64,000 nt of DNA from Cynocephalus volans (lineage: Eukaryota; Chordata; Mammalia; Dermoptera; Cynocephalidae), in NCBI RefSeq assembly GCF_027409185.1, contig NC_084462.1:21179577-21243576 (forward strand), given 5' to 3'. Of the stretch, positions 46,501 through 55,840 are shown in pieces (positions within the stretch are counted from its first letter, which is position 1; every line of letters starts with the position of its first letter). A program made the position numbers and the translations under genes. A model generated the notes under the pieces. It was not told the origin of the DNA. It worked only from the letters and a program-made list of their open reading frames with translations, and made no database searches.

Positions 46501-49500
46501 AGCAAGAGTGTAGCTACAGGTGACTGAATTACAGTGTCCTGCCCAGACAGTTTTCAGGAAGAAGCTGGAGTGGAGGCTTTTGTTCTGCCACCAGTTGGAA
46601 AGAAGCTTGACAGTCCTAAGAATGGGAATTTTTTTCTTGACTCCTTAGCTGTCTTTTTGTGCCTCAGTTCACAAAAGACTCAAGTTTAACTATTTTTGGA
46701 TATGTGTGAAGAAAAAGAAAACATCTAAACCTTTTTTTGTTTTGTTTTTGTGACATACGGTTTTTTTTTTTTTTTTTTTTTTTGTCATTTTTTCGTGACC
46801 GGCACTCAGCCAGTGAGTGCACCGGTCATTCCTATATAGGATCTGAACCCGCGGCGGGAAGCGTCGCCGCGCTCCCAGCGCAGCACTCTACCGAGTGCGC
46901 CACGGGCTCGGCCCAGTGACATACGTTTTTTTAAAAAAACCTTTATTTGTACGTATTTATGGGGTACAGTGGTTTGTTTGAATACATGCATATAGTATTC
47001 ACTTAGGGTAGATAACAAACCTTTATACCTGTTAATCCACCACTTTCTCTCCCGGCCTCCAATAACCATTATTCTTCTCTCTATTTCTGTAAGAACGACT
47101 TTTATTTTCTAAGATTCCACATATGAGTGAGATCATGCGATATTTGTCTGTGCCTGGCTTACTTCACTTAGCATGATGCCGTCCAGTTCCATTCATGTTG
47201 CTACAAATGGTAGTATTTCTTTATTTTTTATAGATGAACAGTATTATATATATATATATATATATACCATATTTTTTAATCCATTCATTCATTGATGGGC
47301 ATTTAGGTTGATTCCATCTCTTGGCAATTGAGAATAGAACTGCAATGAACATGGGAGTGCAGGCGTCTGATTCATTTTCTTTGTGTATATACCCAGTAGT
47401 GAGATTGTTGGGTATTAAGGTAGTTCAACTACTAGTTCTCTGAGGATGCTCCATACTGTTTTCCACAATGGCTGTACCGATTTACATTTCTACAAACAAC
47501 GTAGGAGAGTTCTCTTTTCTCCAAATCCTCACAGCATTTGTCTTTTTGATAACAGCCATTCTAACTGGTATAAGATAATATCTCATTGTGGTTTTAATTT
47601 GCATTTCCCTGATGAGTAGTGATGTTGAACATTTTTTCATGTGCACATTGGCCATTTGTATGCAATATTATAGGGAATCATCAATCAACCAACCCCGAAA
47701 CACCTTCAGAGTCCAATGTGCTCTGGCTTGGGTTGAGGTTCTGTTCAGAGAAAGGCTTCATGTGACCACAAGCCCAGATGCCTTAGGCCTGGCTGCCAGC
47801 TGAGGCCTCTCCCTCATACTCGGGTTAATATTTCAGTGACAGTTCTTCCCTCAGGCTGGGAGAGGCAATGGCTGGAGGCCTGTCCTCTGCTCTTGGCTTC
47901 ACTTGTGCCAAGTCGTGCCAAGTTTGGCTTTGATGCCATCCAAAGTAATTGGATGTGTGGCTGCATGTGTCTTGGCATTTTCTTGGCTTATCACGCATGC
48001 CAAGGAGGGTATCCACCAGCAGTTTGGCTCTGATTGCCCAGATTGGCCGTTTAGTAGGTGCCAAATTAATGTTGACTAGAATTGACTGTGTTGCAGTTGC
48101 GGGAGAGGGAAAGAGAATTTGGTGCTTTGTCAAGAAGTGCCGTCAGGGGGCTGGCCAGTTAGCTCAACTGGTTAGAGCACGGTGTTATAACACCAAAATC
48201 AAGGGTTCAGATCCCTGTGCTGACCAGCTGCCAAAAATAAATAAATGAATAAATAAAAAGAAGTGCTGTCAGCATGCACACAGAATATGGAAGCCACGTT
48301 CAGCATTCAACTTGCAGAATTATTGAATTACTGAATTTTGGAATTTGCAGTTGCTTTGAAGATTATCCAAAATAGTCTCCCGCCTTATACAGAATTTCCT
48401 CTACCTCGTCCTGTTATGGTGGAAGCTGCACAAGGACAGGGCCCGGCCTGCTTGTCTCAGGACCTCGCACAGGCTGTCTTTTTTCTACTGGAACTGCTTG
48501 ATTTTCAAGGAGTCTGTTTTATAGGACCAGCTATATTTGTTAGGAAGTTTTAAATTTTATTTATTTTTTTGAAATTAAACCCAAATCTGATCTCCATAGA
48601 GCTCACTTGTGGTGGTCATGTTTTGCCTTTGCAGAAGCAGTGGCTGCTTAGTAAGTGCCATTGATTTAGAACTTTAGGTTTTGACATCATTTAAAAAGAT
48701 CAGTCATTTATAATCAAAATCTGACCAGCCATAGAGACTTCCGGGAAGTAAATTGTGATATGTCCATACAGCACAATACTGTGTAATGACAGAAAAAACA
48801 CTGCAGAAATGTATCTGTTGACATGGAAAGAAGTCCCGACGTCACCCACTCACTCATTTAAATATTCAGTGAGCACCCACTTCATGCCAACCTCTGTACA
48901 AGGTACCAGGAAAAACAGGTGTGGCTGCTGATCCTGCGACATTGTACCCTATTTGGGGAGATAGTTAGAGAATCACAGGTAAGTGTACCTGCACTGTAAT
49001 CCTGTCTTCTGGGTCGTGATGGAACCTGCCTTGTCTGAAGATTAATAGCCACTTTCTTTGTCTCCCTTTTTAGGGCATTTCTCAAGCTGCCAGATATATT
49101 TACCGACGACTCAACGATGATGGGATTTTGAGCCAAGCATTCAGTGTTGTTCCTGTGAGGCTTTATTTTTTCTTGTCTTTTCCTGTCATTAGCCCTTTGT
49201 TATTTTTAACCTTTACTTCATTACGCTCTTTGCCCTCTAGGAATACCGCCTTGTCATAGTGGGGCACAGCCTGGGGGCGGGAGCTGCAGCCCTGGTAGCC
49301 ATCATGCTCAGAAACGTGTACCCACAAGTCAGGTGTTATGCCTTTTCTCCTCCCCGGGGGCTGTTAAGGTAATTCTGTGTTCTTCCTGTGAGTAACAAGG
49401 TGCTACTTACGAGTCATGTGGTCAAGACTCATCTTTTATTTGTAATTGAATTATCATTCTCATTCTCAGGCGAAATTTGTTTCAAAGCACTGTTTGGTTT

Positions 49501-52036
49501 AAGAAAGACTGAATAGCCTTTCTTAGATCTATCTGATCGTAGCTTTAATTTCCTAAATGATAGAATTCTAAGATCTTTTTTTAAAACTAGTCTTTATTCC
49601 TTAGAGCAGTTTTAGGGTCACAGCAAAATAGAGTGGAAGGTACAGAGATTTCCCATATGGCCTCCTGGCTGCCCCCCATGGGCACAGCCTCTCCCACTGT
49701 CAACGATTGACACCTCACTCTCACCCAGAGTCCCTGGTTTACTTTAGGGTTGGTTCTCTGGGTGTTGTACATTATATGAGCTTGGACAAATGCATAATGA
49801 TGTATAATGACATTTTTATGAGTTTGCAAAGTACGTTTTTCTTTGCTGATTCAACATACTGACTGCACTGTCCTAGGTGACCTGCCCTGAGTATAAAAGA
49901 AATTTGGGGCTGACCAGTTAGCTGACTTAGGAGAGCATGGTGCTGATAACACCAAGGTCAGGGGTTCAGATCCCTGTACTTGGCCAGCTGTGAAAAATAA
50001 ATAAATGAAATGAAATTTGTAACACAATGAAAAAAAGAAGTGAAATTAAGAATTAAAAAAAAGACCCTCTACTGGCCAGCTGCCAAAAACAAAATAATTT
50101 TTAGATAGAAAAAGAATTCATCCATTATAGAAAGTTTAAAAAAGAAAAGTAGAGAGATCAAAGATCTTCTACCCAGAGTTCACCATTGTAAATATTTAGG
50201 TTTATGTTTTTTCCAGCCGTTTGTGTGTGTGTGAATATGTGTTTTACAAATTGAAATAATACACTGTGTACATTACATCCTAAATACTCTTTGAGAACAT
50301 GTTTTTTAAATAGCTGCTTAGTGTGCTATCATCTGGTTACATCATTTTTATTTATTTTACTACTGATGGATATTTACATTTTTCAATTATAAAAAATTCC
50401 ATTAATATCTATATACATAAATATTTGTATCTTTCAAATTCTTTAAAAGCTTTTTTATATTAAAATACATATTTAAATATATATGAGGGTACTTCAAAAA
50501 GTTCATGGCAAATGGAATTGAAAAATCATATGAATCTTCCTTGAACTTTTTGAAATATCCTCATACATAGAGACATGAAAGTGGCTTTATAATTTTTTTT
50601 TTTTTTTTTTTGACTGGTAAGGGGATCGCAACCCTCGGCCCGATGTGGTCTGCACCACGCTCAACCAGCCATCCCTATATAGGATCTGAACCCGTGGCCT
50701 TGGTGTTATCAGCACCGCACTCTCCTGAGTGAGCCATGGGCCAGCCCTTATAATTTTTTTAAAAAAGATAATTTCCCGCCTTTTTAGTTGTCTAGCCTTA
50801 ATTTCTTTATTTGCATAATTTGGCAAGTTAGAGCACCTGGGCTGATCCTCTAATTTTATACTTTTTAAATTTCCTATTGTCTATAACTTTTTTTTTTTTT
50901 TTGGTGGCTATCTGGTATGGGAATCCGAACCCTTGACCTTGGTGTTGTAACACCACGTTTTAACCAGCTGAGCTAACCAGCCAGCCCTTTCTCCGTTTTG
51001 ACATACCCCAGTTGTCTGATAGTTTTCTTGCTTCCTGGTACAACAAAATTTTCTCAAGCTTTGAGCCTGAAATGGTCTCAAGATTTTTTTCCTGTTCCAT
51101 ATCTAGAATCAGCCATTTCTCCAAGGAGTATTGGTTCCTTTTAATGGGAAATGGTATTTAAGACTACAACCTGGGCACTGTAACCTGGTGCTCATTGCCA
51201 CAGGGCTAGTCATAGTTCCTAGGCCTTTTCAGTGGAAAGAGGTAGGAAATGCTTTTGTTATACCAAAGAGAAAATACATCCTTAGTTCACATTGATACTT
51301 CCAATTTAAATTAAACAGCAGGGTTTATACCTAAATTGTATGATTATATAGTTGTTTTTACTGAAACTCTGTATTTTTTTTCTCCTGTGCTGAAAAACTT
51401 GTTTTCTGTCAACATAAACCCAATTATTCCTTGTACCAGCCAGCCACCGAAAAAAGGAAAAAAAAGGAAACCCAATTATTACATTGTTTCTCTCCCCAGT
51501 ATATGTATATGTACAGATCCGTAGATAGATCATAGTTTCAAAATAGTAATACCAATATAACATCTAACCGTATGATTACTGAAAGTAGTTTGAGATATCT
51601 TTGCAGTTTGTTTTCTTCTTCTTATGTATTCCTACTAGGGATGAACAGCCAAATTACTGTTTTTATAAGGTCACTCGAAATAATTTTTCTCTGTTTGGTT
51701 AATACATAATACATTCATTTGTTTTATTTGGTTTTGCTTTTAGGGATTGCTTTTGTTATTTTGTTTGCTTTTGTTTTCTAATTCTATAAAATAAAACATT
51801 GACATCTTTCGAAAGCCAACTCTACAAAGCAAGGTAGATTTAGAAAAATCCAGTTTCCATTCTTGTTCCTTCAAAAATGTCCTTTCAAGGGCCGGCCTGT
51901 GGCTTACTCGGGAGAGTGTGGTGCTGATAACACCAAGGCCACGGGTTCGGATCCCATATAGGGATGGCCGGTTGCTCACTGGGTGAGCGTGGTGCTGACA
52001 ACACCAAGTCAAGGGTTAAGATCCCCTTACCGGTCA

Positions 52037-52075
<39 letters not shown>

Positions 52076-55000
52076 TCCTTTCAACCCCAGAGGTAACCGT
52101 TTTTAATGTTTTTTTTTTTTTTAACTTTTCACTGTTTTCATATGTATAAGCAAATATGTATATATACGTATTTCTCTCCCATTCTTAGATAAGAGGTAGT
52201 ACCTGGTCTTCTACCTCTTGTATTGTTGGTGTTTTAACTTTAACATTATATCCTGAAATCACCCCATAGCCCTCATTCCTTTTCACAGCTGTAAAGGACA
52301 CATTACTATGTGGATGGTTTATGAACTGAGTACAGTTCTCTACAGATGGATATGTGGGTGGTTTCTAGCCTCTGCTATGACAAGCCAATACTGCAGTGAA
52401 TAGCCTTTTGCATCTGCCATTTTACACTTTTGCCAGGGCATCCCCGATAGATTCTCCCAAGTGAGGTTGCTGGGTCAAAGGATAAATGCATATGCTTGGT
52501 CCGCCATCTTGATCCAGTTTGAAATTTTAGCTGTGAAGCTAAATGTATATTGAATTGAATATACATTGTGGTTTTAATAGAATCTGGCCAGTGAGTTGCT
52601 CTAACCGAAATCTCAAGTTTTATTCTTCCTCCCCTTGAGAGGGTAGAGAACAGAGTTGGTTCTGTGAAGTTTAACCTCTCACTGACCTGGAAGTGTTAAC
52701 ATCTCTTTCTTTCTTTGAAGTCTCTATGGGCAATATAATCATAAAACTAACTTAGCTTTTCTCTTTTTTTGGAAATTTTAGCAAATCTCTTCATGAATAC
52801 TCCAAGAACTTTATTGTGTCACTTGTCCTGGGAAAGGATGTGATTCCCAGGTGAGTCTGTGGGATGGTTTTTCTGTGGGTTAGGGTAGTTGAAAATACTG
52901 AGTACTGAGCCTCAATCTAATTTTGTGCTAAACAGGTTAAGTGTGACCAACTTGGAAGATTTGAAGAAAAGAATCTTGCGAGTGATTGCTCATTGTAATG
53001 AGCCTAAGGTAATTTGGGATGCCCTTTTAAGAGAATCTCCAGGAAGCTTGTGCCTATCCATGAGATCCTATGTAGAGTTGAGAGGAATTATCTAAATAGC
53101 TGAGTGAGTAAAAACACATTGTTTCCTCTACTCTCATAGCATCATCATTAGCACAAAAAACCGACTTCTGTGACCAGCTATGTGCGGATTTCTCCCCACC
53201 AGCAAGCAAGCAAGCAAGCAGTTCTATAGCAAACACCAGCTAGGTGCCCTCTAATTCAATTCCAACACTACCTGGAGATAGAATCAGATCCCACAAGTTG
53301 AGGGCTCAGTCCTCAAGACTGCCACCCCTACCGATGCCAGTCGCAAGCTACAGGCTGTTTTGCCTCTGCTTCTGACCAACTAGCTGTAAATAAGGGTTCC
53401 CACAGTCCCCTCCTTGGGTTCAATTAATTTGCTGAGCAGCTCACAGAACTCAGGGAAAAACTTACTAATTACGTTTACCCATTTATCACAAAGGATATTT
53501 TAAAGGATATAAACAGCCAGATGAAGAGATACATAGGGCGAGGTCTATAAGGGTCCTGAGTACAGGAGCTTCTGTCCCTGTGGAGTTGGGGTGCACCACC
53601 CTCCTGGCAAGTAGAAGTGAAAACCTCCACGTGTTCGCTATTTGGAAGCTCCCCGAACCCTGTGCCCTTGGGTTTTTATGAAAGCTTCATTACATAGGCG
53701 TGCTTGATTAAATCACTGGCCACTGGCGATCAACTTAACCTTCAGTTTCCCTCCCCTCCCTGGAGGTTGGGGGTGGGACTGCCTTGGACTTCAGACTTCT
53801 TAGTCCTGTCTTGTGACTGATGCAATTCTGATGCTTTTGGGAATATTGTCTCAAAGCTTAGAAAATAAGTCTGCCAAATACAGATTTTAAGAGGTACTGG
53901 TATATCCATACTGTGGATATTATGCAGTTATTAAAAATGACAGAAATTTCGATTTGCCAATAGAGACTGAAGTCCATGATGGATTGAAAAGTTAAAGAAA
54001 AAAAAGCAGGCTTAAAAGTGATTCTTCGAGATAAGATCTGAGGCAGAGGGAGAGGACAAGGAGATACAGATATAGATGTGAGCCTAGATAAAAATTTGGA
54101 AAAAATATATACCAAAATATGGTTTTATTTGATAATGGGATTAGAGATGATTTTCACTTTTTTTAACCTCTGTGTTTTCTGGCTTTCTAGTGTGCTTTTG
54201 TTGCTAATCAGAAAAATTTTTTATTTAATTCTTTCCTTATCAACAATTACCCCCCAAAACTTTTTAGAAATTCGTGTCTAATTTAAGGGCAGGGTAAAAC
54301 TGATTTGCAGAATTGCCTGAAAAGAATGAAGGGTAATTTTTCCTCAAACTCTGCATGATTTGGTTTCTAAATATTGCTACAAATGTAATGGCTTCATTGC
54401 CCGAGAGACATCCCACACTCATGACCTATGATTTGGCATGAGAGTGTCCTGAGCTTTGAGGGTGTGGCTGCCACCAACACAGCTCCCGTCCCATGGAGGT
54501 CTCTGTGGTGACAGTGACAGCCTCACAGAGTAACATTCTGCCTTCTTGGGTCTCACCCTCAGTACAAGATCTTGCTGCAGGGGTGTTGGTACGAACTGTT
54601 TGGGGGGAACCCCAGTAACTTTCCAACGGAGCTAGAGGGGGCCAACCAGGGAGACCTGACGCAGCCTCTTCTCGGGGAGCAGACTCTGCTGACACACTGT
54701 TCTCCAGCATACAGCTTCTCCAGTGACTCCCCTCTGGACTCTCCCCACAAGTATCCCCCTCTGTACCCTCCGGGCAGGATCATCCACCTGGAGGAAGAGG
54801 GCTCCTCAGGGAGGTGAGTGCAGATGGGGGTGTGGGTCTCACATGGTTCAGCCCACTCACCACCAGTAAAAGAAATGCAAGTGTTAGAGGCCAGACAAGT
54901 GAAACTTGGCCAATCGGTGTTTTTTTCTTTTCCGTTTTAAAGGTTTGGCTACTGTTCTACTGCTCAGTACAGTGCAAAGTGGTCACATGAAGCACAGTTC

Positions 55001-55126
55001 AGCAAAATACTCATAGGCCCAAAGATGCTAACAGACCACATGCCAGACATCTTGATGAGAGCCTTGGACAGGGTGGTCTCTGACAGAGTGGCACATGGAG
55101 GGGCCTCTAATGTGGATGTGGTGTAA
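27259..55126 (+). CDS. DAGLB: DAGLB, diacylglycerol lipase beta (complete, 15 coding exons, 667 aa)
   Basis: Exons: 27259-27353, 28836-28987, 33596-33767, 34736-34994, 36511-36633, 37402-37529, 40188-40314, 42709-42792, 44768-44845, 49074-49154, 49241-49368, 52782-52850, 52936-53008, 54563-54813, 54943-55126. They sum to 2004 nt with consistent phase and AG/GT borders throughout. The enzyme is a membrane sn-1-specific serine lipase that turns diacylglycerol into 2-arachidonoylglycerol. The first 150 or so residues hold four hydrophobic helices (about 20-42, 55-80, 103-123 and 135-155). The lipase fold follows: GHSLGAG in exon 11 contains Ser443, LGKDVIP in exon 12 contains Asp495, and TDHMPD in exon 15 places His639, which I infer completes the triad. 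The human protein is 672 residues by memory; the difference lies mainly in the last dozen residues (here ending SNVDVV). The start is the ATG in TTCACCATGCCC, giving [11 protein letters not shown] as in other mammals. An in-frame ATG also exists 45 codons upstream. DAGLA is the paralogue but has a long C-terminal tail that is absent here. Confidence 0.97.
27430..27620 (-). mobile_element. MIR in DAGLB intron 1
   Basis: GAGGAGGTAGGTACTGTTGC and CCATTTTACAGATAGCAAGC fit a reversed MIR, with many CpGs kept. Confidence 0.7.
28337..28474. mobile_element. Mariner-like palindromic MITE, copy 1 (with insert)
   Basis: Ends TACAAGGGTACTTAGAAAGT and TCCATGAACTTTTTGAAG form inverted repeats. A 43-bp T-rich insert lies between repeated GTATTATCT (28371-28379 and 28423-28431). 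Confidence 0.65.
29035..29990 (-). mobile_element. Old L1 3' region
   Basis: TATTGAGATGTGATTCACAT, TGTGCAACCATCACCAGAAT and related L1M-type text in reverse, split by a SINE. Begins 47 bp after DAGLB exon 2. Confidence 0.82.
29486..29576 (-). mobile_element. tRNA-derived monomer SINE
   Basis: The reverse monomer ends GAGCTAACCAGCCAGCCC. Target repeats TTTCCACTTTTT lie at 29474-29485 and 29577-29588. It splits an L1 in DAGLB intron 2. Confidence 0.9.
31218..31384 (+). mobile_element. Dimeric tRNA-derived SINE
   Basis: GGGCCGGCCCGTGGCTCACT, first B box GGTTCGGATCCC, second unit and an A tail. Target repeats TAGAACA lie at 31211-31217 and 31385-31391. Confidence 0.92.
32500..32700 (+). mobile_element. 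L1 3' end
   Basis: CCTGATTTGATCATTACACA and CCCCATAAATATGTACAATT are typical L1 3' UTR ends, followed by an A-rich tail. Confidence 0.75.
33045..33190 (+). mobile_element. MIR
   Basis: CTGAGCCTCAGTTTTCTCAT and TTGTAAAATGGGATAATCAC are classic plus-strand MIR. Confidence 0.85.
33768..37401 (+). other. DAGLB: DAGLB introns 3, 4 and 5
   Basis: Introns run 33768-34735, 34995-36510 and 36634-37401. They are mostly unique sequence. The only clear mobile DNA is a 24-bp SINE-tail insertion at 36251-36274. No additional exon with a good frame and splice borders was seen. Confidence 0.75.
36251..36274 (-). mobile_element. 24-bp SINE-tail insertion
   Basis: On the reverse strand it reads TACTGGCCACC plus an A-rich run, the last bases of a monomer SINE. 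Perfect target repeats TAGAGATCAA lie at 36241-36250 and 36275-36284. An extreme 5' truncation in DAGLB intron 4. Confidence 0.75.
37704..37790. mobile_element. Mariner-like palindromic MITE, copy 2
   Basis: TACGAGGGTATTTCAAAAAG pairs with CTTTTTGAAGACCCC at the other end; about 80 bp, imperfect palindrome. Confidence 0.7.
38424..38845 (-). mobile_element. MaLR-type solo LTR
   Basis: TATTAGTCCGTTTTTGTGTT and GACTGGGTGATTTATAAAG mark the reversed 3' end of a MaLR LTR. It sits inside an old L1 in DAGLB intron 6. Confidence 0.82.
39449..39567 (-). mobile_element. tRNA-derived monomer SINE
   Basis: T/G-rich tail, then the reverse monomer ending AAGCTAACTGTCCAGC. Target repeats TATATGG(A/C)TAT lie near 39438 and 39568. 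Confidence 0.87.
40411..40564. repeat. Compound (CA)n-(CACT)n microsatellite
   Basis: Two blocks of (CA)n each followed by (CACT)n, about 154 bp, starting 96 bp after the DAGLB exon 7 donor. Confidence 0.97.
40639..40748 (-). mobile_element. tRNA-derived SINE, dimer-type single unit
   Basis: A TTTG-repeat tail, then reverse sequence from GATGTCCGGTAAGGGGATC to GAGCCATGGGCCAGCCC. Target repeats are not clear. It lies in DAGLB intron 7 near a large microsatellite. Confidence 0.87.
40870..41030 (+). mobile_element. MER5-like (hAT-Charlie) relic
   Basis: CAGTGGGTCTCACACTTTGG to CCACTGGTG, about 160 bp with inverted ends, the size of a non-autonomous MER5-type element. Confidence 0.65.
41035..41205 (+). 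mobile_element. MER5-like relic
   Basis: CAGTAGTTCTCAAATTTTGC and TTTAAATCAGAAATTCTGGA are MER5A-like text, directly next to the previous copy. Confidence 0.7.
41247..41325 (-). mobile_element. Truncated monomer SINE inside a MER5-like element
   Basis: T tail plus the reverse 3' half of the monomer. Perfect 19-bp target repeats CCCAAACTACTGCATTTTA lie at 41228-41246 and 41326-41344. Confidence 0.92.
41438..41544 (-). mobile_element. tRNA-derived monomer SINE
   Basis: T tail, then the reverse monomer ending GAGCTAACCGTCCAGCCCC. A second SINE in the same MER5-like copy, with imperfect flanking repeats (GTGTGGGT / GCGTGGGT). Confidence 0.87.
41850..42060 (-). mobile_element. MIR
   Basis: GGTGAGGAAACAGAGGCTGA and TCCCACAGCAGGAAAGGGG are reversed MIR text. 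Confidence 0.75.
43930..44470 (+). mobile_element. L2-like piece in DAGLB intron 8
   Basis: CACCTCCTCTGGGAAGCCTC and CCTGAGGACAGGAACCATGC resemble plus-strand L2. The 271-codon open frame over this region is therefore not a gene. Confidence 0.5.
44098..44180 (+). mobile_element. MER5-like fragment
   Basis: CATCCGAATCACCTGTGGAG and TTTTTAAACAGCAGGGTGC match part of a MER5A-type element. Confidence 0.5.
44936..45115 (-). mobile_element. Dimeric tRNA-derived SINE
   Basis: Complete reverse dimer. Target repeats ATGCAAAATGCTTT lie at 44922-44935 and 45116-45129. It begins 90 bp after DAGLB exon 9. Confidence 0.94.
45495..46245 (-). mobile_element. Old L1 3' region
   Basis: Contains AGTGTACAATTCAGTGGCAT, GTGTATGAGGGTTCCAATTT and ATTTTGATTTGCATTTCACT, typical of reversed L1 3' ends. 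Confidence 0.8.
46760..46915 (-). mobile_element. Hairpin-type SINE
   Basis: T tail, TTTCGTGACCGGCACTC, hairpin and GGGCTCGGCCC. Target repeats GTGACATACG lie at 46750-46759 and 46916-46925. Confidence 0.93.
46926..47690 (-). mobile_element. L1 3' region
   Basis: Contains TGGGGTACAGTGGTTTGTTT and CTGCAATGAACATGGGAGTG in reverse L1 order, with a (TA)n tract at 47245-47266. Confidence 0.8.
48146..48257 (+). mobile_element. tRNA-derived monomer SINE
   Basis: GGCTGGCCAGTTAGCTCAAC to GACCAGCTGCC plus an AAAT-repeat tail. Target repeats AAGAAGTGC(C/T)GTCA lie at 48132-48145 and 48258-48271. One of the copies closest to tRNA-Ile. Confidence 0.93.
49906..50011 (+). mobile_element. tRNA-derived monomer SINE
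   Basis: GGGGCTGACCAGTTAGCTGA to TTGGCCAGCTGTG plus an AAAT tail. Short target repeats GAAATTT flank it. Confidence 0.87.
50062..50097 (+). mobile_element. Short SINE 3' end
   Basis: CTCTACTGGCCAGCTGCC plus an A-rich tail; only the monomer 3' end. No clear target repeats. Confidence 0.6.
50481..50566. mobile_element. Mariner-like palindromic MITE, copy 3
   Basis: TATGAGGGTACTTCAAAAAG pairs with CTTTTTGAAATATCCTCATA; flanking TA suggests a Tc1/mariner target. Confidence 0.75.
50600..50747 (-). mobile_element. Dimeric tRNA-derived SINE (internally deleted)
   Basis: Reverse dimer with a gap in the second unit (CACGCTCAACCAGCCATCC). Target repeats TTATAATTTTTTT lie at 50587-50599 and 50748-50760. 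A MITE lies just upstream. Confidence 0.9.
50888..50987 (-). mobile_element. tRNA-derived monomer SINE
   Basis: T tail, then the reverse monomer ending GAGCTAACCAGCCAGCC. Target repeats not resolved. Confidence 0.88.
51085..51245 (-). mobile_element. Old L1 fragment
   Basis: CAGCCATTTCTCCAAGGAGT and GGGAAATGGTATTTAAGAC match a frequent old-L1 segment in reverse, the same part seen near 39.1-39.4 kb. Confidence 0.55.
51429..51467 (+). mobile_element. 39-bp SINE-tail insertion
   Basis: CCTTGTACCAGCCAGCCACC, the monomer 3' end, plus an A/G-rich tail. Perfect 13-bp target repeats AAACCCAATTATT lie at 51416-51428 and 51468-51480. Confidence 0.88.
51889..52071 (+). mobile_element. Dimeric tRNA-derived SINE
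   Basis: Complete dimer with a long A tail. Target repeats AAATGTCCTTTCAA lie at 51875-51888 and 52072-52085. Confidence 0.94.
52085..52520 (-). mobile_element. Old L1 fragment
   Basis: Reverse L1-like text (TTGCTGGGTCAAAGGATAAA, AATACTGCAGTGAATAGCCT). Degenerate. Confidence 0.6.
53275..53850 (-). mobile_element. ERV LTR, family not identified
   Basis: Contains CAGCTCACAGAACTCAGGGA and ACATAGGGCGAGGTCTATAA, common text of reversed ERVL-like LTRs. Lies in DAGLB intron 13. Confidence 0.55.
53860..54260 (+). mobile_element. Old L1 3' fragment
   Basis: GGTATATCCATACTGTGGAT and TTATGCAGTTATTAAAAATG fit an L1 3' end in plus orientation. Lies in DAGLB intron 13. Confidence 0.6.
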
Positions 55127-55840
55127 CTAGGGCTACTGGAAACCGCCCTGGGAGTGATGGACCTGTGCTTTTGTTCTTAAACTGACTTGACGTCCGAGTG
55201 ATGTCCATGATGCCGTACATTGTATGTCCATCAGCAGGAATCTGATCAGTAGTAAATTCGATGGCCTTCTAAATGACTGAACAATTTATGTGAAATAATT
55301 TTGATTGTAGTATTAGCAGAATCAGGAGTCAGGAGACAAGTGTTCAGGTGATGGGACACCAGAGACAGTGGACATGGAAAGCGCCTTGGGAAGCCCTGTT
55401 TCCCTGGCCTGCAGGCCCATCTGAGAACTGCCCCACGAGGGTGGGATCCAACAGCCGGTTTGAAGAACATAACCATTCTGTGGACACCACCCTTCAGCCA
55501 ACCCTTTTCACTGACAGGGTCTTGTCCTATCACCGTTGAGCTGAGTCTGAACTTGGCTAACAGGTGTGCAACTTATTTTTCAAATGGTTTCCCTAGCTAT
55601 GCATGCAATACTCTGTGAGGGTGCAGGCTGGGCTGCTCTCCTGGGTGGCACCAAGGGCAGCCCTGAGCTCCAGTTGGGAATGGAGACAAAACCAGGTTGG
55701 GGAAGTGAGTGGAGATGACTCCTGCCCTCCTCTGAGCCTCTGCACTCTAGCTCCTTGTTTACACTGTTTTTTACTTTTCTGGCTCTAGCTGGCCAGTGGA
55801 TTCAGATGGAATTAAAAAATAAAGTGTTTATACGTCATTA
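55127..55840 (+). other. DAGLB: DAGLB 3' UTR with poly(A) signal
   Basis: The sequence after the stop codon runs to an AATAAA at 55818-55823, followed by GT-rich DNA (AGTGTTTATACG). It has no recognised repeat. The end is inferred from the signal. Confidence 0.75.

Larger units (their letters stand above)
44846..49073 (+). other. DAGLB: DAGLB intron 9, repeat-rich
   Basis: A 4.2-kb intron carrying a dimeric SINE (44936-45115), two minus-strand L1 3' regions (about 45495-46245 and 46926-47690) separated by a hairpin-type SINE (46760-46915), a monomer SINE (48146-48257), and an L2-like piece near 48845-48905. The span 47.69-48.13 kb looks unique. Confidence 0.75.

Noticed and set aside
48146-48220. 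Possible functional tRNA-Ile gene
   Set aside because: A-box-like and B-box-like sequences are clear but the anticodon loop and stems are degenerate and an AAAT tail with target repeats follows, so it is a SINE.
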